The notes: generated by a model from the letters alone, not told the origin. Shown: positions 13,547 to 24,457, counted from the stretch's first letter. The stretch: DNA of 64,000 nucleotides from Okibacterium sp. HSC-33S16 (GCF_024171565.1 NZ_JALJZZ010000001.1:124001-188000); one strand, 5' to 3'. Numbers and translations: made by a program.

Positions 13547-14665
13547 ATGGAAACTGAGATCGGCGCTTCCAAGCGCGCACGCCGGGCATATGCCTTCGAT
13601 GACATCGCCGTGGTCCCGTCCCGGCGGACGAGGGACCCCGAAGACGTCTCGGTCACCTGGTCGATTGACGCCTACTCCTTCGACATTCCGATCCTCGCCG
13701 CACCCATGGACTCGGTCGTCTCCCCGGCGACCGCCATCATGATGGGTAAGCTCGGCGGTGTTGGTGTGCTTGACCTTGAAGGGTTGTGGACGCGCTATGA
13801 AAACCCGGAGCCGTTGCTGGCTGAGATCCGCAGTCTTCACGCCGACACCGCCACCGCGCGTATGCAGGAAATCTATTCCGAGCCGATCAAGCCGGAACTG
13901 GTCACGGCTCGGCTCGCTGAGATCCGCGCCGCTGGCGTAACCGTCGCTGGTGCACTCTCGCCGCAGCGAACGCAAGAGCTGCACGAAACCGTTGTCGCCG
14001 CTGGCGTCGACCTCTTCGTGATCCGCGGAACAACAGTTTCCGCCGAGCACGTTTCCAAGAACCAGGAACCGCTCAACCTCAAAGAGTTCATCTACGAGCT
14101 CGACGTGCCCGTAATCGTTGGCGGCGCTGCAACCTACACGGCCGCACTCCACCTCATGCGTACCGGAGCGGCCGGTGTTCTTGTCGGCTTTGGCGGTGGA
14201 GCGGCATCAACCACCCGGGCGACGCTCGGAATCCACGCGCCCATGGCGACGGCTGTTGCTGACATCGCCGGTGCTCGCCGCGACTACATGGACGAGTCCG
14301 GTGGGCGCTACGTGCACGTCATCGCAGACGGTGGACTTGGTACCGCGGGAGACATCGTCAAGGCAATCGCCTGTGGGGCGGATGCCGTCATGCTCGGCAC
14401 GACATTGGCTCGCGCCACCGACGCGCCCGGTGGTGGCTTCCACTGGGGTACCGAGGCATACCACTCGCAGCTTCCCCGAGGGAAGCGCGTCGAAGTCGGC
14501 CAGATCGGAACGCTCGAGGAGGTTCTCTACGGACCGGCCACAGTTGCGGACGGGAAGGCCAACCTCGTCGGTGCGCTCCGACGCTCGATGGCGACCACTG
14601 GGTACTCCGACCTCAAGGAGTTCCAGCGGGTCGAGGTTGTCCTCGCTCCGTATCGAACCTACTGA
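13547..14665 (+). CDS. guaB3: GuaB3-family IMP dehydrogenase-related protein
   Basis: A 372-residue barrel protein of the actinobacterial GuaB3 family, without the CBS domains of guaB. Diagnostic segments are 'YAFDDIAVVPSRRTRDPEDVSVTW' at the start (given here only as a recognised region), 'AAPMDSVVSP' and 'GGLGTAGDIVKAIACGADAVMLG' late in the barrel. I choose ATG 13547 over the in-frame GTG 13541 because GGAGGA lies seven bases before the ATG. Members sit next to guaB in actinobacteria. Whether it oxidises IMP or acts on another purine nucleotide is unsettled. Confidence 0.9.
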   Translation: METEIGASKRARRAYAFDDIAVVPSRRTRDPEDVSVTWSIDAYSFDIPILAAPMDSVVSPATAIMMGKLGGVGVLDLEGLWTRYENPEPLLAEIRSLHADTATARMQEIYSEPIKPELVTARLAEIRAAGVTVAGALSPQRTQELHETVVAAGVDLFVIRGTTVSAEHVSKNQEPLNLKEFIYELDVPVIVGGAATYTAALHLMRTGAAGVLVGFGGGAASTTRATLGIHAPMATAVADIAGARRDYMDESGGRYVHVIADGGLGTAGDIVKAIACGADAVMLGTTLARATDAPGGGFHWGTEAYHSQLPRGKRVEVGQIGTLEEVLYGPATVADGKANLVGALRRSMATTGYSDLKEFQRVEVVLAPYRTY

Positions 14666-14674
14666 GGCATCTCT

Positions 14675-16405
14675 CTACTTCAGGATCCTCCGAACAACGT
14701 TGGTGTGCGCAAGATCGATGAGTTCTTCGCCGCGTCCCGACAGAACCGTTCGGATCGCATACAGCGTGAAGCCGCTTGCCTGCTCCACAGTGATCGTCGG
14801 TGGGAGTGAAAGCTCCTGCCTGGCGGTAACCACATCAATGAGAGCTGGGCCATCGTGCCCGAACGCTGCACGTAGTGCCTCGGGCAGGTCATCGGGACGT
14901 TCAACGCGCTGACCGTGAATGCCCATCGCCGTTGCGACGTCGGCGAAGTTGGGGTTCGTGAGATCAGTTCCGTAGTTCACCAACCCCGCCGCCTTCATCT
15001 CGAGCTCCACGAAGTTGAGCGACGAGTTGTTGAACAGCACGATCTTCACGGGCAGACGATTTTGCGTCAGGGTGATCAGTTCGCCGAGAAGCATCGTGAG
15101 TCCGCCGTCTCCAGCGAGAGCGACCACCTGTCGCCCCGGGTGTGAGGCCTGCGCGCCGATCGCCTGGGAGACGGAATTGGCCATGGTTCCGTGCGTGAAC
15201 GACCCAATCATCCGACGCTTGCCGTTCATGGTGAGGTACCGGCACGCCCACACGACAGGCGACCCGACATCCGGAATAAAGACAGCGTCGTCCGTGGCAA
15301 GTTCATCAACGAGCCGGGCGAGATACTGCGGGTGGATCGGCGCCCGGTTTCGGTCATTCGTCGCGAGCTCGTCGAGCCCCTTGCGTGCCTTTCGGTAGTG
15401 CTTGAGCGATGACTCGAGATGATCGCGGTCCTTCTTCCGTTCGATCAGTGACAACAGGGCTTGGCTGGTGTCGCGCACGGTGCCGACGAGCCCGAGATCG
15501 AGCGGGGTGCGACGTCCCAACTGCTCGCCTCGAAGGTCAACCTGAATCTTCACCGCCTGCTCGGGGAAGAACTGCTGGTACGGGAAGTCGGTCCCCAGCA
15601 TGAGCAGTGCATCACAATTTTCCATGGCGCGGTATCCGGAGCTAAAGCCCAGCAGACCGGTCATGCCCACGTCGAATGGGTTGTCGTATTCAATGTGTTC
15701 TTTGCCGCGGAGCGCGTGAACGATGGGAGCGCCTAAGGCGTCAGCGAGGGCGATAACGTCCGCGTGAGCGCCAGCAACACCGGCCCCAGCCAGGATGGTC
15801 ACCTTCTCTGCCGAATTGAGTAGACGGGCAGCCTCGGCAAGTCCCTCAGCGCTCGGCAGGACGGAACTCTCGGTCGGGAAAATGGACGCAACTCGCGTGC
15901 TCTCCGCCCTGGCCTGAAGGACATCGCCTGGAATCACCAGAACGGCGACGCCTTTCTTCTCGACCGCGGTTCGCATCGCGATCTCAAGGAGGCGGGGCAT
16001 CTGTTCAGGAGAGCTGACGAGTTCGCAGTAAACACTGCACTCGCGGAAAAGTTCCTGGGGATGGGTCTCCTGGAAGTAGCCGCTGCCAATCTCTCCGCTG
16101 GGAATGTGGGCAGCAATGGCGAGGACAGGAACCCGGGATCGCTGGGCGTCGTACAGGCCGTTGATAAAATGCAGGTTGCCGGGGCCGCAGCTCGCTGCAC
16201 AGACCGAGAGCTGTCCGGTGAGGCCTGCCTCGGCAGATGCGGCTAGTGCGGCCGCTTCCTCGTGGCGAACGTGAACCCATTCCGGCTTCCCGTCACCGCG
16301 AAGCGCTTCAGTGAACCCATTGAGCGAGTCGCCCGGGATGCCGTAGACCCGTTTCACCCCGCTCGCCTGAAGAGTGTCGACGATGTTCGCTGCAATTGTT
16401 GCCAT
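14675..16405 (-). CDS. poxB: Pyruvate dehydrogenase (quinone)/pyruvate oxidase-like ThDP enzyme
   Basis: A 576-residue thiamine-diphosphate enzyme, best matched to PoxB, which converts pyruvate to acetate and CO2 and passes electrons to quinones. The three-domain order is seen: Pyr domain ('GIPGDSLNGFTEALR', 'VRHEEAAALAASAEA' with the ThDP-activating Glu), central FAD/nucleotide domain, and PP domain ('VVALAGDGGLTMLLGEL', 'NNSSLNFVELEMKAAG'). The start is the ATG ending at 16405 with GAGGGA five bases upstream; the longer open frame is unlikely. It converges on guaB3 and diverges from glpD. Confidence 0.88.
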   Translation of the reverse strand: MATIAANIVDTLQASGVKRVYGIPGDSLNGFTEALRGDGKPEWVHVRHEEAAALAASAEAGLTGQLSVCAASCGPGNLHFINGLYDAQRSRVPVLAIAAHIPSGEIGSGYFQETHPQELFRECSVYCELVSSPEQMPRLLEIAMRTAVEKKGVAVLVIPGDVLQARAESTRVASIFPTESSVLPSAEGLAEAARLLNSAEKVTILAGAGVAGAHADVIALADALGAPIVHALRGKEHIEYDNPFDVGMTGLLGFSSGYRAMENCDALLMLGTDFPYQQFFPEQAVKIQVDLRGEQLGRRTPLDLGLVGTVRDTSQALLSLIERKKDRDHLESSLKHYRKARKGLDELATNDRNRAPIHPQYLARLVDELATDDAVFIPDVGSPVVWACRYLTMNGKRRMIGSFTHGTMANSVSQAIGAQASHPGRQVVALAGDGGLTMLLGELITLTQNRLPVKIVLFNNSSLNFVELEMKAAGLVNYGTDLTNPNFADVATAMGIHGQRVERPDDLPEALRAAFGHDGPALIDVVTARQELSLPPTITVEQASGFTLYAIRTVLSGRGEELIDLAHTNVVRRILK

Positions 16406-16495
16406 TCGTGTCCCTCGCTTCCCTCGTGGCGCGTCCGTTCCAGCGCGCGTCTCCGAGTCCAGCACACCCGGTTCGCGAAGTTAAGGGGGTGGCGC

Positions 16496-16544
16496 GCACA
16501 CATCAAACCGTGTGTGCAACCCGTTGTCAGGGCACAACGTGTGC
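16496..16544. promoter_or_regulatory. Two related inverted repeats in the poxB-glpD divergent region
   Basis: GCACACA (16496-16502) pairs with TGTGTGC (16511-16517) across eight bases; GCACA (16532-16536) pairs with TGTGC (16540-16544) across three. Both share a GCACA/TGTGC core and lie between the divergent starts of poxB and glpD, so they could be sites for one regulator. No cognate regulator is adjacent. Confidence 0.45.
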
Positions 16545-16642
16545 ATTAGCTTCGAAGGAAGAGGTGTGGCGTAGCCTGTCGGTGCCACCCACCACGAAGG
16601 GTCTGGTGACCGCGACAGGCTCGGTCGCTGGAGGAGACAACA

Positions 16643-18370
16643 ATGGCCAATTCGAACACCGTTTCACATTCGACCAAGCTCGGACCCGAAGAACGTGCCG
16701 CTGCCATCGAGGCTCTGAAGACCAAGGAACTTGACGTCCTCGTTGTCGGCGGCGGTATCGTCGGCGCTGGTGCGGCGCTCGACGCGGTCACCCGGGGGCT
16801 CTCCACCGGAATTCTCGAGGCTCGTGACTGGTCGAGCGGAACATCGAGCCGTTCCTCTAAGCTCGTTCACGGTGGAATTCGTTACCTTGAGCAACTCGAC
16901 TTCCGCCTGGTCCGCGAAGCGTTGATCGAACGTGGACTGCTGCTCCAGCGCATTGCACCTCACCTTGTGAAGCCGGTCCGGTTCCTTTACCCACTGAACC
17001 GCCCGCTCTTTGAGCGCCTGTACATCGGTGCAGGCATGCTCCTCTACGACATCTTCAGCTACACGGGTGGACGCCCTCCCGGTGTTCCCCACCACCGCCA
17101 TTTGCTCAAGCGCCAGGTTCAGCGGGCCATTCCGTCGCTGCGCAACAACGCCTTTGTGGGCGGGATCACCTACTACGACGCTCAGGTCGACGATGCCCGG
17201 TACACGTCGACGGTCGTACGGACGGCCTCCTCGTACGGCACACACGCGGCCAGCCGGGTGAGGGTCGAAGGGTTCCTCAAGGTCGGGCAGCGCGTTGTCG
17301 GCGTCAAGGCACACGACCTTCAGACCGGTGAGCGGTTCGAGGTGAGGGCAAAGCAGGTGGTCAACGCGACCGGTGTGTGGACCGACGACACCCAGGCAAT
17401 GGTCGGCGAGCGTGGCCAATTCAAGGTGCGTGCCTCAAAGGGCATCCACCTCCTCGTGCCACGTGACCGGTTCCAGTCGACAATGGGACTACTCCTTCGC
17501 ACGGAGAAGAGCGTGCTCTTCGTCATTCCGTGGGGTCGGCACTGGATCATTGGGACGACGGACACCGACTGGAACCTTGACAAGGCTCACCCGGCAGCTA
17601 CTGCGGCGGACATCGACTACCTGCTTGAGCACGTCAACAAGATCCTGGCCGTGCCGCTCACCCGGGATGACGTTGAAGGCGTCTACGCGGGACTTCGCCC
17701 CCTGCTCGCCGGAGAGAGCGACCAGACCTCGAAGCTGTCGCGCGAGCACCTCGTCGCGCACTCGGTGCCGGGGCTCGTCGTCATCGCCGGCGGTAAGTGG
17801 ACCACCTACCGCGTGATGGCGAAAGACGCTATCGACGCAGCCGCCGATGCCCTCGACGGGAAAGTGCCTCCGTCGGCGACTGAGAACATCGCGCTCATCG
17901 GTGCCGAGGGTTACCAGGCGGCGTGGAATAAGCGTGCGAAGATCGCGCGGGCATTCGGGATGCACACGGTGCGAATTGAGCACCTGCTCAACCGGTATGG
18001 TGTGCTCACCGACGAGTTGCTCGATCTCATCCGTGAACGGCCCGAACTCGGCGAAGCTCTGCCCGGCGCCGATGACTATATCGGCGCTGAAGTGGTCTAC
18101 GCGGCAACGCATGAGGGTGCTCTGCACCTCGAGGACGTCCTCGCCCGGCGTACTCGAATCTCGATCGAAGCGTGGGACCGCGGCGTCTCGGCTGCTCCCG
18201 TCGCCGCGAGACTGATGGCCGAAGTGCTGGGCTGGGACGACGAGCGCACCGAACGCGAGGTGGCGGTGTACCTCAAGCGGGTCGCTGCAGAGCGCGCCTC
18301 GCAGGAGCAACCTGACGACGAATCAGCAGATCGGATTCGTCTCGAAGCTCCGGAAATCGTTACTCCGTAG
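16643..18370 (+). CDS. glpD: Aerobic glycerol-3-phosphate dehydrogenase
   Basis: A 575-residue FAD enzyme that oxidises sn-glycerol-3-phosphate to dihydroxyacetone phosphate and feeds quinone. The N-terminal dinucleotide fold 'VVGGGIVGAGAALDAV' and 'SSRSSKLVHGGIRYLEQ' are family hallmarks; 'IAGGKWTTYRVMAKDA' is the conserved late FAD/substrate motif, and a helical C-terminal domain follows. The ATG has GGAGGAG upstream. It may use glycerol-3-phosphate released by the phosphodiesterase at 26744-27784 (inference). Confidence 0.94.
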   Translation: MANSNTVSHSTKLGPEERAAAIEALKTKELDVLVVGGGIVGAGAALDAVTRGLSTGILEARDWSSGTSSRSSKLVHGGIRYLEQLDFRLVREALIERGLLLQRIAPHLVKPVRFLYPLNRPLFERLYIGAGMLLYDIFSYTGGRPPGVPHHRHLLKRQVQRAIPSLRNNAFVGGITYYDAQVDDARYTSTVVRTASSYGTHAASRVRVEGFLKVGQRVVGVKAHDLQTGERFEVRAKQVVNATGVWTDDTQAMVGERGQFKVRASKGIHLLVPRDRFQSTMGLLLRTEKSVLFVIPWGRHWIIGTTDTDWNLDKAHPAATAADIDYLLEHVNKILAVPLTRDDVEGVYAGLRPLLAGESDQTSKLSREHLVAHSVPGLVVIAGGKWTTYRVMAKDAIDAAADALDGKVPPSATENIALIGAEGYQAAWNKRAKIARAFGMHTVRIEHLLNRYGVLTDELLDLIRERPELGEALPGADDYIGAEVVYAATHEGALHLEDVLARRTRISIEAWDRGVSAAPVAARLMAEVLGWDDERTEREVAVYLKRVAAERASQEQPDDESADRIRLEAPEIVTP

Positions 18371-18389
18371 CGCGCACCCGCGTTCACGC

Positions 18390-18420
18390 TGGCCCCGATG
18401 CCCGAAAGGAATCGGGGCCA
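18390..18420 (+). terminator. glpD terminator
   Basis: A 10-bp stem (18390-18399 with 18411-18420), 20 bases after the glpD stop, loop of 11 bases, followed by GTTCTCT. Confidence 0.7.
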
Positions 18421-18516
18421 GTTCTCTGTGCGCTGGACCACGGGTCCTGCTCGCCGAGTGCGTTCTGCGCTCCGATAGACTGGCAACACTTCCCATAAAT
18501 CCCTAGGAGTCCGACC

Positions 18517-19047
18517 ATGGTTGACGTTCGGCGGGTAAAACTTCCCGGTGTGGGAGTGCTGCACACCTTCATCACCGCCGACGGAGGAAAGGTCGGTGTC
18601 ATTGCGCACCGGTCTGGACACAGCGATCTGATCACCTTCGCCGACGACGAAGATGGATCTGACGCCAGCAAGGTCTCACTGCGACTGAGCGAAGACGAAG
18701 CACACACACTCGCCGAATTGCTCGGCGGCACCCAGATCACCGAGTCGCTGACAGCGCTGGACCAGATTCCCGGTCTGAGCATCGACTGGTTTACCGTCGA
18801 TTACGGCGACCATATTGCCGGCCAACCGCTTGGTGACCCGGCAGACCGTGGAATTGTCGGCCTCATTGTTGTCGCCGTTGTGCGTGGCGAATCAGCGAAT
18901 CCTGCTCCAAGCGAGGACTTCCGAGTCTTTCCGGGAGACACCCTCGTCGTGGCTGGAAGCCCGGAAAAGGTCGCCAAGACCTTTGCCTTCTTCCGCACCG
19001 GTGCGTCGCGCCTCGGCGGTTCTGCTGACTCTCCGCCGGGAGTTTGA
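18517..19047 (+). CDS. TrkA-C domain regulatory subunit of a K+/H+ antiporter (KhtT-like)
   Basis: A 176-residue cytoplasmic protein with an N-terminal small domain and a C-terminal RCK_C/TrkA-C domain ('IVGLIVVAVVRGESANPAPSEDFRVFPGDTLVVAGSPE', about residues 105-160). It directly precedes, and overlaps or nearly overlaps, a CPA2 antiporter, so it most likely gates that transporter in response to a nucleotide, as KhtT does for KhtU. The ATG has TAGGAG seven bases upstream, and a TAGACT box lies at about 18476. Confidence 0.85.
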   Translation: MVDVRRVKLPGVGVLHTFITADGGKVGVIAHRSGHSDLITFADDEDGSDASKVSLRLSEDEAHTLAELLGGTQITESLTALDQIPGLSIDWFTVDYGDHIAGQPLGDPADRGIVGLIVVAVVRGESANPAPSEDFRVFPGDTLVVAGSPEKVAKTFAFFRTGASRLGGSADSPPGV

Positions 19048-19052
19048 CCCGC

Positions 19053-20432
19053 ATGATCAGCGCAGCAGCCGCGGAAGCGTCCTCACTGGGAACGGACCTG
19101 GTCGTTCTCGGCACCCTGCTGGTTGTCGCGTACATCCTGGGTCGACTGGGTAAAGTCATCGGCCTTCCGGCGATCCCGATCTATATGATCGTCGGGTTCC
19201 TCGCGAGCCCAAACAACGGTTGGTTCCCGCTCAACTTCCACAGCGACTACATCGAACTCATTGCCGTGTTCGGGCTGATCTTGCTGCTCTTCAACCTGGG
19301 TCTCGAGTTCGATCAGGACGAGTTCTTCGGGAATGCCGGGAAGCTGCTGATTTCCGGCGGGTCCTATCTCATCCTTCTGATGGGCGCCGGGTTGATCTTC
19401 GGCTTCGCGCTGGGATGGGGCACCAAGGAAGCGCTCATCATTGCGGGCATCATCGGTACGTCGTCGAGCGCCATTGTCACGAAGCTTCTCATCGAGCTGA
19501 GACGGCTCGCGAACCGGGAAACGCCGATGATCCTTGGCGTCACCGTCGTGCAGGACATCTTCCTGGCGATCTACCTCGCCATTGTCTCCGTCGTGCTGAG
19601 CGGCGAAAACGAGCCGTGGCTCGTGGCAGGCAAGCTCGCCATCGCATTCACATTCCTCATCGTCATGTTCAGCATTGCGCGGTGGGGAGGTGCGTTCGTT
19701 GGCCGGCTCTTTCGCACAAAGGATGACGAGCTGTTCACCATCCTCTTCTTCGGGCTCGCCGTTCTCTTCGGTGGGCTGGGCGAGGTGCTCGGCGTCAGCG
19801 ACGCCATCGGTGCGTTCCTCATCGGACTGGTGCTTGGCGCCACCCGGTACAGCACGAAGATTGAGCACGTGGCCGTGCCGCTGCGAGATGTGTTCGGTGC
19901 GTTTTTCTTCCTCAACTTCGGGTTGGGGCTCGACCCCACCGAGTTCCCACAGGTCATCTGGCCGGTGATCGTCGCTGTGGTGCTGACTGTCGTGCTCAAC
20001 GTCGTCGCCGGGCAGTTTATGTCGAGGCTCTACGGCTTCAGTGCGCAAGCGGGTATCAACGCGGCCGCGATCCTCATGAACCGAGGAGAGTTCGCGCTCA
20101 TTCTCGCGATCCTCGCCCTCACCGCCGGCCTCGACCCCAGGCTGCAGCCGTTCGCCGGACTTTACGTTCTCGTCGTGAGCGTGATGGGACCGCTTCTCGC
20201 ATCGAATTCCGAACGCATCGGCGCGGCGATCCTGCGCACAAAGCGGACCGCGCCGGCGCGACCGCGCGACGCCATGCTCGCCGAAGAGATTGCCCTTGTC
20301 GAAGCGGCAACCAGCGGCGACGGGACCCCGGACTCAGCAACAACGGCGCGAGCCGTCGACCGGATCATCGAGCAGGCGATGAACGCGACGGAGAACAAGC
20401 CAGACCTCACGAAACGAGACGACGATTACTAG
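19053..20432 (+). CDS. Cation:proton antiporter (CPA2, KefB/KhtU-like)
   Basis: A 459-residue polytopic membrane protein with about 12-13 helices and the Na+/H+ exchanger-type core ('IIGTSSSAIVTKLLIELRRL', 'SDAIGAFLIGLVLGAT', 'AAILMNRGEFALILAILAL'). The C-terminal tail (about 70 residues) is cytoplasmic. Two starts are possible: TTG 19044, overlapping the upstream stop, and ATG 19053; I prefer the ATG because GGGAG lies ten bases before it but only one base before the TTG. With the upstream TrkA-C subunit it likely exports K+ (or Na+) in exchange for protons. Confidence 0.86.
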   Translation: MISAAAAEASSLGTDLVVLGTLLVVAYILGRLGKVIGLPAIPIYMIVGFLASPNNGWFPLNFHSDYIELIAVFGLILLLFNLGLEFDQDEFFGNAGKLLISGGSYLILLMGAGLIFGFALGWGTKEALIIAGIIGTSSSAIVTKLLIELRRLANRETPMILGVTVVQDIFLAIYLAIVSVVLSGENEPWLVAGKLAIAFTFLIVMFSIARWGGAFVGRLFRTKDDELFTILFFGLAVLFGGLGEVLGVSDAIGAFLIGLVLGATRYSTKIEHVAVPLRDVFGAFFFLNFGLGLDPTEFPQVIWPVIVAVVLTVVLNVVAGQFMSRLYGFSAQAGINAAAILMNRGEFALILAILALTAGLDPRLQPFAGLYVLVVSVMGPLLASNSERIGAAILRTKRTAPARPRDAMLAEEIALVEAATSGDGTPDSATTARAVDRIIEQAMNATENKPDLTKRDDDY

Positions 20433-20487
20433 CAACCCCCCGACACCCTCCGGCACGAGGGATGAGCCGAAGACGCTCTTCCGGACC

Positions 20488-21261
20488 ATGCTTGAACCGC
20501 GCTGGATTGCCATGCTTCTCCTCGCGCTACTGGTATCGGGGGCATTCGCGTGGCTGGGGCAGTGGCAGTTGGAGCGTGCGGTCATCTCCACGGAGACGGT
20601 TGACCAGCCGACTGAACGCACTCGTGCGCTCGAAGATGTTGCCGAGCCGGGCGGACCGCTGCGTGACAACGCCATTGGCCAGCTGGTTGAGTTGAGCGGG
20701 ACATACGTACCCGGCGACTTCCTCGTCGTCAGCGAGCGGGTGAACCTCGACGAGACCGGCTATTGGGTTACCGGACACCTGATCACCGAATCGGAACCAG
20801 AGGCCTCCATCGCTATCGCACTCGGGTGGACGAACGATCGCGAGGTTGCGGAAAAAACGGCCGCTGATTTGAATGCCGGCACCGAAACATCCGTTGTAGC
20901 CATAGGCGGCAGGTTGAACGCGTCTCAGGCGCCGGAGGTGCCCGACGAGGACGGCGATCCCTTCGAACTCACGACGATGTCAACGGCGGCGTTCGTGAAT
21001 ATCTGGACGCAAATGGGCGACCGGCCGGTGTACAACGGATACGTCGTCGCCGATGAGGCTCCCGACCCGCTCACGGTGATCGATGCTCCACCGGTTGTCG
21101 AGGACGTCACGCTCAACTGGCTCAACATCTTCTACGCCGTCGAATGGGTCGTTTTTGCCGGGTTCGCGATCTTCGTGTGGTTCCACCTCGTGAAGGACGC
21201 CAAGTCCCGCCGAGACGAGGAAGCTGAGCTCGAACGCACAGGAACCGGGCACGTAGAATAG
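20488..21261 (+). CDS. SURF1 family cytochrome oxidase biogenesis protein
   Basis: A 257-residue membrane protein of the SURF1 family, which assists heme insertion/assembly of aa3-type cytochrome c oxidase. The topology is classic: an N-terminal helix ('WIAMLLLALLVSGAFAWLGQWQLERA', starting about residue 6), an extracytoplasmic domain, and a C-terminal helix ('IFYAVEWVVFAGFAIFVWFHLV'). The frame is open upstream without a standard start, so a longer N-terminus is possible; ATG 20488 has no strong ribosome site. It lies in an antiporter-SURF1-DUF3817-guaA row. Confidence 0.87.
   Translation: MLEPRWIAMLLLALLVSGAFAWLGQWQLERAVISTETVDQPTERTRALEDVAEPGGPLRDNAIGQLVELSGTYVPGDFLVVSERVNLDETGYWVTGHLITESEPEASIAIALGWTNDREVAEKTAADLNAGTETSVVAIGGRLNASQAPEVPDEDGDPFELTTMSTAAFVNIWTQMGDRPVYNGYVVADEAPDPLTVIDAPPVVEDVTLNWLNIFYAVEWVVFAGFAIFVWFHLVKDAKSRRDEEAELERTGTGHVE
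21254..21259 (+). promoter_or_regulatory. -10 box for a leaderless DUF3817 transcript
   Basis: TAGAAT, six bases before the ATG at 21266 and inside the last codons of the SURF1 gene. No good -35 is seen. Confidence 0.5.
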
Positions 21262-21265
21262 AGTC

Positions 21266-21728
21266 ATGCCACTTGAACCTCGCGAGAGCGATTTACCGCG
21301 AATTGTCGGTGCTCTGAAGTTTTACCAGATCGCGTCGATCATCACCGGTGTCATGCTGCTCGCACTCTGTGCTGAGATGCTCGTGAAGTACGTGTTCGGG
21401 CTCGAGCTCGAACTCGGCGGTGCCTACGGATTCCTCGCCTTCGTGCCGAGTGGAACCGCGCAAGCCGTGAACCTGTCGACGGGTATCCTGATCGCTCACG
21501 GCTGGTTCTACGTTCTGTACCTCTTCAGCAACTTCCGGTTGTGGAGCCTCATGCGCTGGGAATTCCCACGCCTGCTTCTTCTTGCCCTCGGCGGCGTGAT
21601 CCCGCTCCTGTCCTTCTTCCTGGAGACACGCGTCGCCCGCGAGGTGCGCACGTATCTCGCTTCGCGTGCCGAGCGCTCGGCATCAGCATCATCTGCTGCA
21701 CCATCATCGAACACCGTGGAGGCATCCC

Positions 21729-21733
<5 letters not shown>
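21266..21733 (+). CDS. DUF3817 family integral membrane protein
   Basis: A 155-residue protein with three or four hydrophobic helices: about residues 18-38, 50-78 and 92-108. The conserved pattern '[21 protein letters not shown]' and '[10 protein letters not shown]' fits DUF3817, a family of unknown function commonly found directly before guaA in actinobacteria. The Ser/Ala-rich tail ends with TAG at 21731-21733, which overlaps the proposed ATT start of guaA. The function is unknown. Confidence 0.87.
21718..21722 (+). promoter_or_regulatory. Shine-Dalgarno that decides the guaA start
   Basis: GGAGG, followed by six bases and then ATT at 21729, where the conserved GuaA N-terminus begins. It supports an AUU start codon. 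Confidence 0.6.
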
Positions 21734-23312
<1,579 letters not shown>

Positions 23313-23322
23313 TGACAGTGTG

Positions 23323-23350
23323 AAAGGACCGGCTAGCGAGCCGGTCCTTT
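23323..23350. terminator. guaA/EamA bidirectional terminator
   Basis: A perfect 12-bp stem (23323-23334 with 23339-23350), AGCG loop, flanked by A-run and T-run, between convergent guaA and the EamA gene. Confidence 0.9.
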
Positions 23351-23355
23351 TGCCT

Positions 23356-24360
23356 TTAAGGGGTGGGCGCTGCAGCCGTCCGCTGACTGGGGCGCCGAGT
23401 GCTATGTGGCGGCGTGTATGTGTCGGAACGCACGAGGATCACCCCGACCAGGATGCCAACGCCGCCGAGTAGCTGGAGCCATCCCGGCAACTCGGCGAGC
23501 AGAAGCCAGGACGCGATCACAGCAAAAACCACTTCAGAGAGTCCGACGAATGAGGCGATGCGCGTGCCGAGTTTCGCCGTGGCCACGATGCCGGAGACGT
23601 AGGCCGCTGCCGTCGAGATCAACGCAAGGGAGAGTATCGGCACGAGCCACGAGAGCTGCACGCCGAGCATCGTGACGTCTGCGCTCGAGAAGGCCAAGGG
23701 AAGCAAGCCCACGATGCCGCAGAGCGCAACGACCACGGTGCCCACAACGAGACCGCCGCCGGCGAGCACGAGCGGTGAAAGCTCGTCACTGACCTTCGTT
23801 CCAAGGATGAAGTAGGTCGCGAGCGACACGGCGGCGAGGAGGGCCCAGGCGACCCCCGCGGGATGCACGGTCTGGGTGCCGGTGAGGTTGAGGACGAGAA
23901 CCATGCCGACAATGGCGACGACGGTGCCGATAATAGTGCGGACGCCTGGCCGCCGGCGCGTTTGCGCCCAGACAAGAAGAACGAGAAGCACCGGCGCCAA
24001 ATACTCAATGAGGAGGGCGACGCCCACTGACATGTACGAGACCGCGTTGAAGAAGCCGACCTGCGCCCCGGCAATAGCGATCGTTCCGTACAGCGCAATG
24101 ACCTTGCCACTTCGGCGTAGCGAGCCCCAGCGTCCCCGGAGCGCCACCACCGTGGGAACCAGCAGAATCAACGCCGCGCCGCCGATGCGAACGAGGACAG
24201 CAGCGCCGGGGGACCAGCCCGCGTCCATCAGCGATTTCGCGAACGGGCCACTGAGAGCAAACATCAGGGCGCTCGCGAGAGCGACGGCGACACCCGCAAG
24301 CTGTGCACGCGCAGGGTGTCCGCCATTCGTGATGAGTGCGTTCGGTGCTGAAGTTGTCAT
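23356..24360 (-). CDS. EamA/DMT family transporter
   Basis: A 334-residue protein with about ten transmembrane helices in two EamA repeats ('FALSGPFAKSLMDAGWSPG', 'GLSEVVFAVIASWLLLAE'). The drug/metabolite transporter superfamily exports small metabolites or drugs. The C-terminal tail is Thr/Pro-rich. It is divergently paired with a CGNR zinc-finger gene, an arrangement often seen in actinobacteria, suggesting that the CGNR protein controls it. The substrate is unknown. Confidence 0.88.
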   Translation of the reverse strand: MTTSAPNALITNGGHPARAQLAGVAVALASALMFALSGPFAKSLMDAGWSPGAAVLVRIGGAALILLVPTVVALRGRWGSLRRSGKVIALYGTIAIAGAQVGFFNAVSYMSVGVALLIEYLAPVLLVLLVWAQTRRRPGVRTIIGTVVAIVGMVLVLNLTGTQTVHPAGVAWALLAAVSLATYFILGTKVSDELSPLVLAGGGLVVGTVVVALCGIVGLLPLAFSSADVTMLGVQLSWLVPILSLALISTAAAYVSGIVATAKLGTRIASFVGLSEVVFAVIASWLLLAELPGWLQLLGGVGILVGVILVRSDTYTPPHSTRRPSQRTAAAPTP

Positions 24361-24396
24361 GAGCGTCGCGCGACTCCACCGGGGCGCCGCTTCCCC

Positions 24397-24453
24397 CTGT
24401 CAGGAGTAAATTGGTTTATGGTGATGACACTAATCCCGCGAACTGTCAGGAGT
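24397..24453. repeat. 11-bp direct repeats between the EamA and CGNR genes
   Basis: CTGTCAGGAGT occurs at 24397-24407 and again at 24443-24453, 46 bp apart start to start. The second copy includes the Shine-Dalgarno of the CGNR gene. They could be operator half-sites. Confidence 0.45.
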
Positions 24454-24457
24454 CAAC

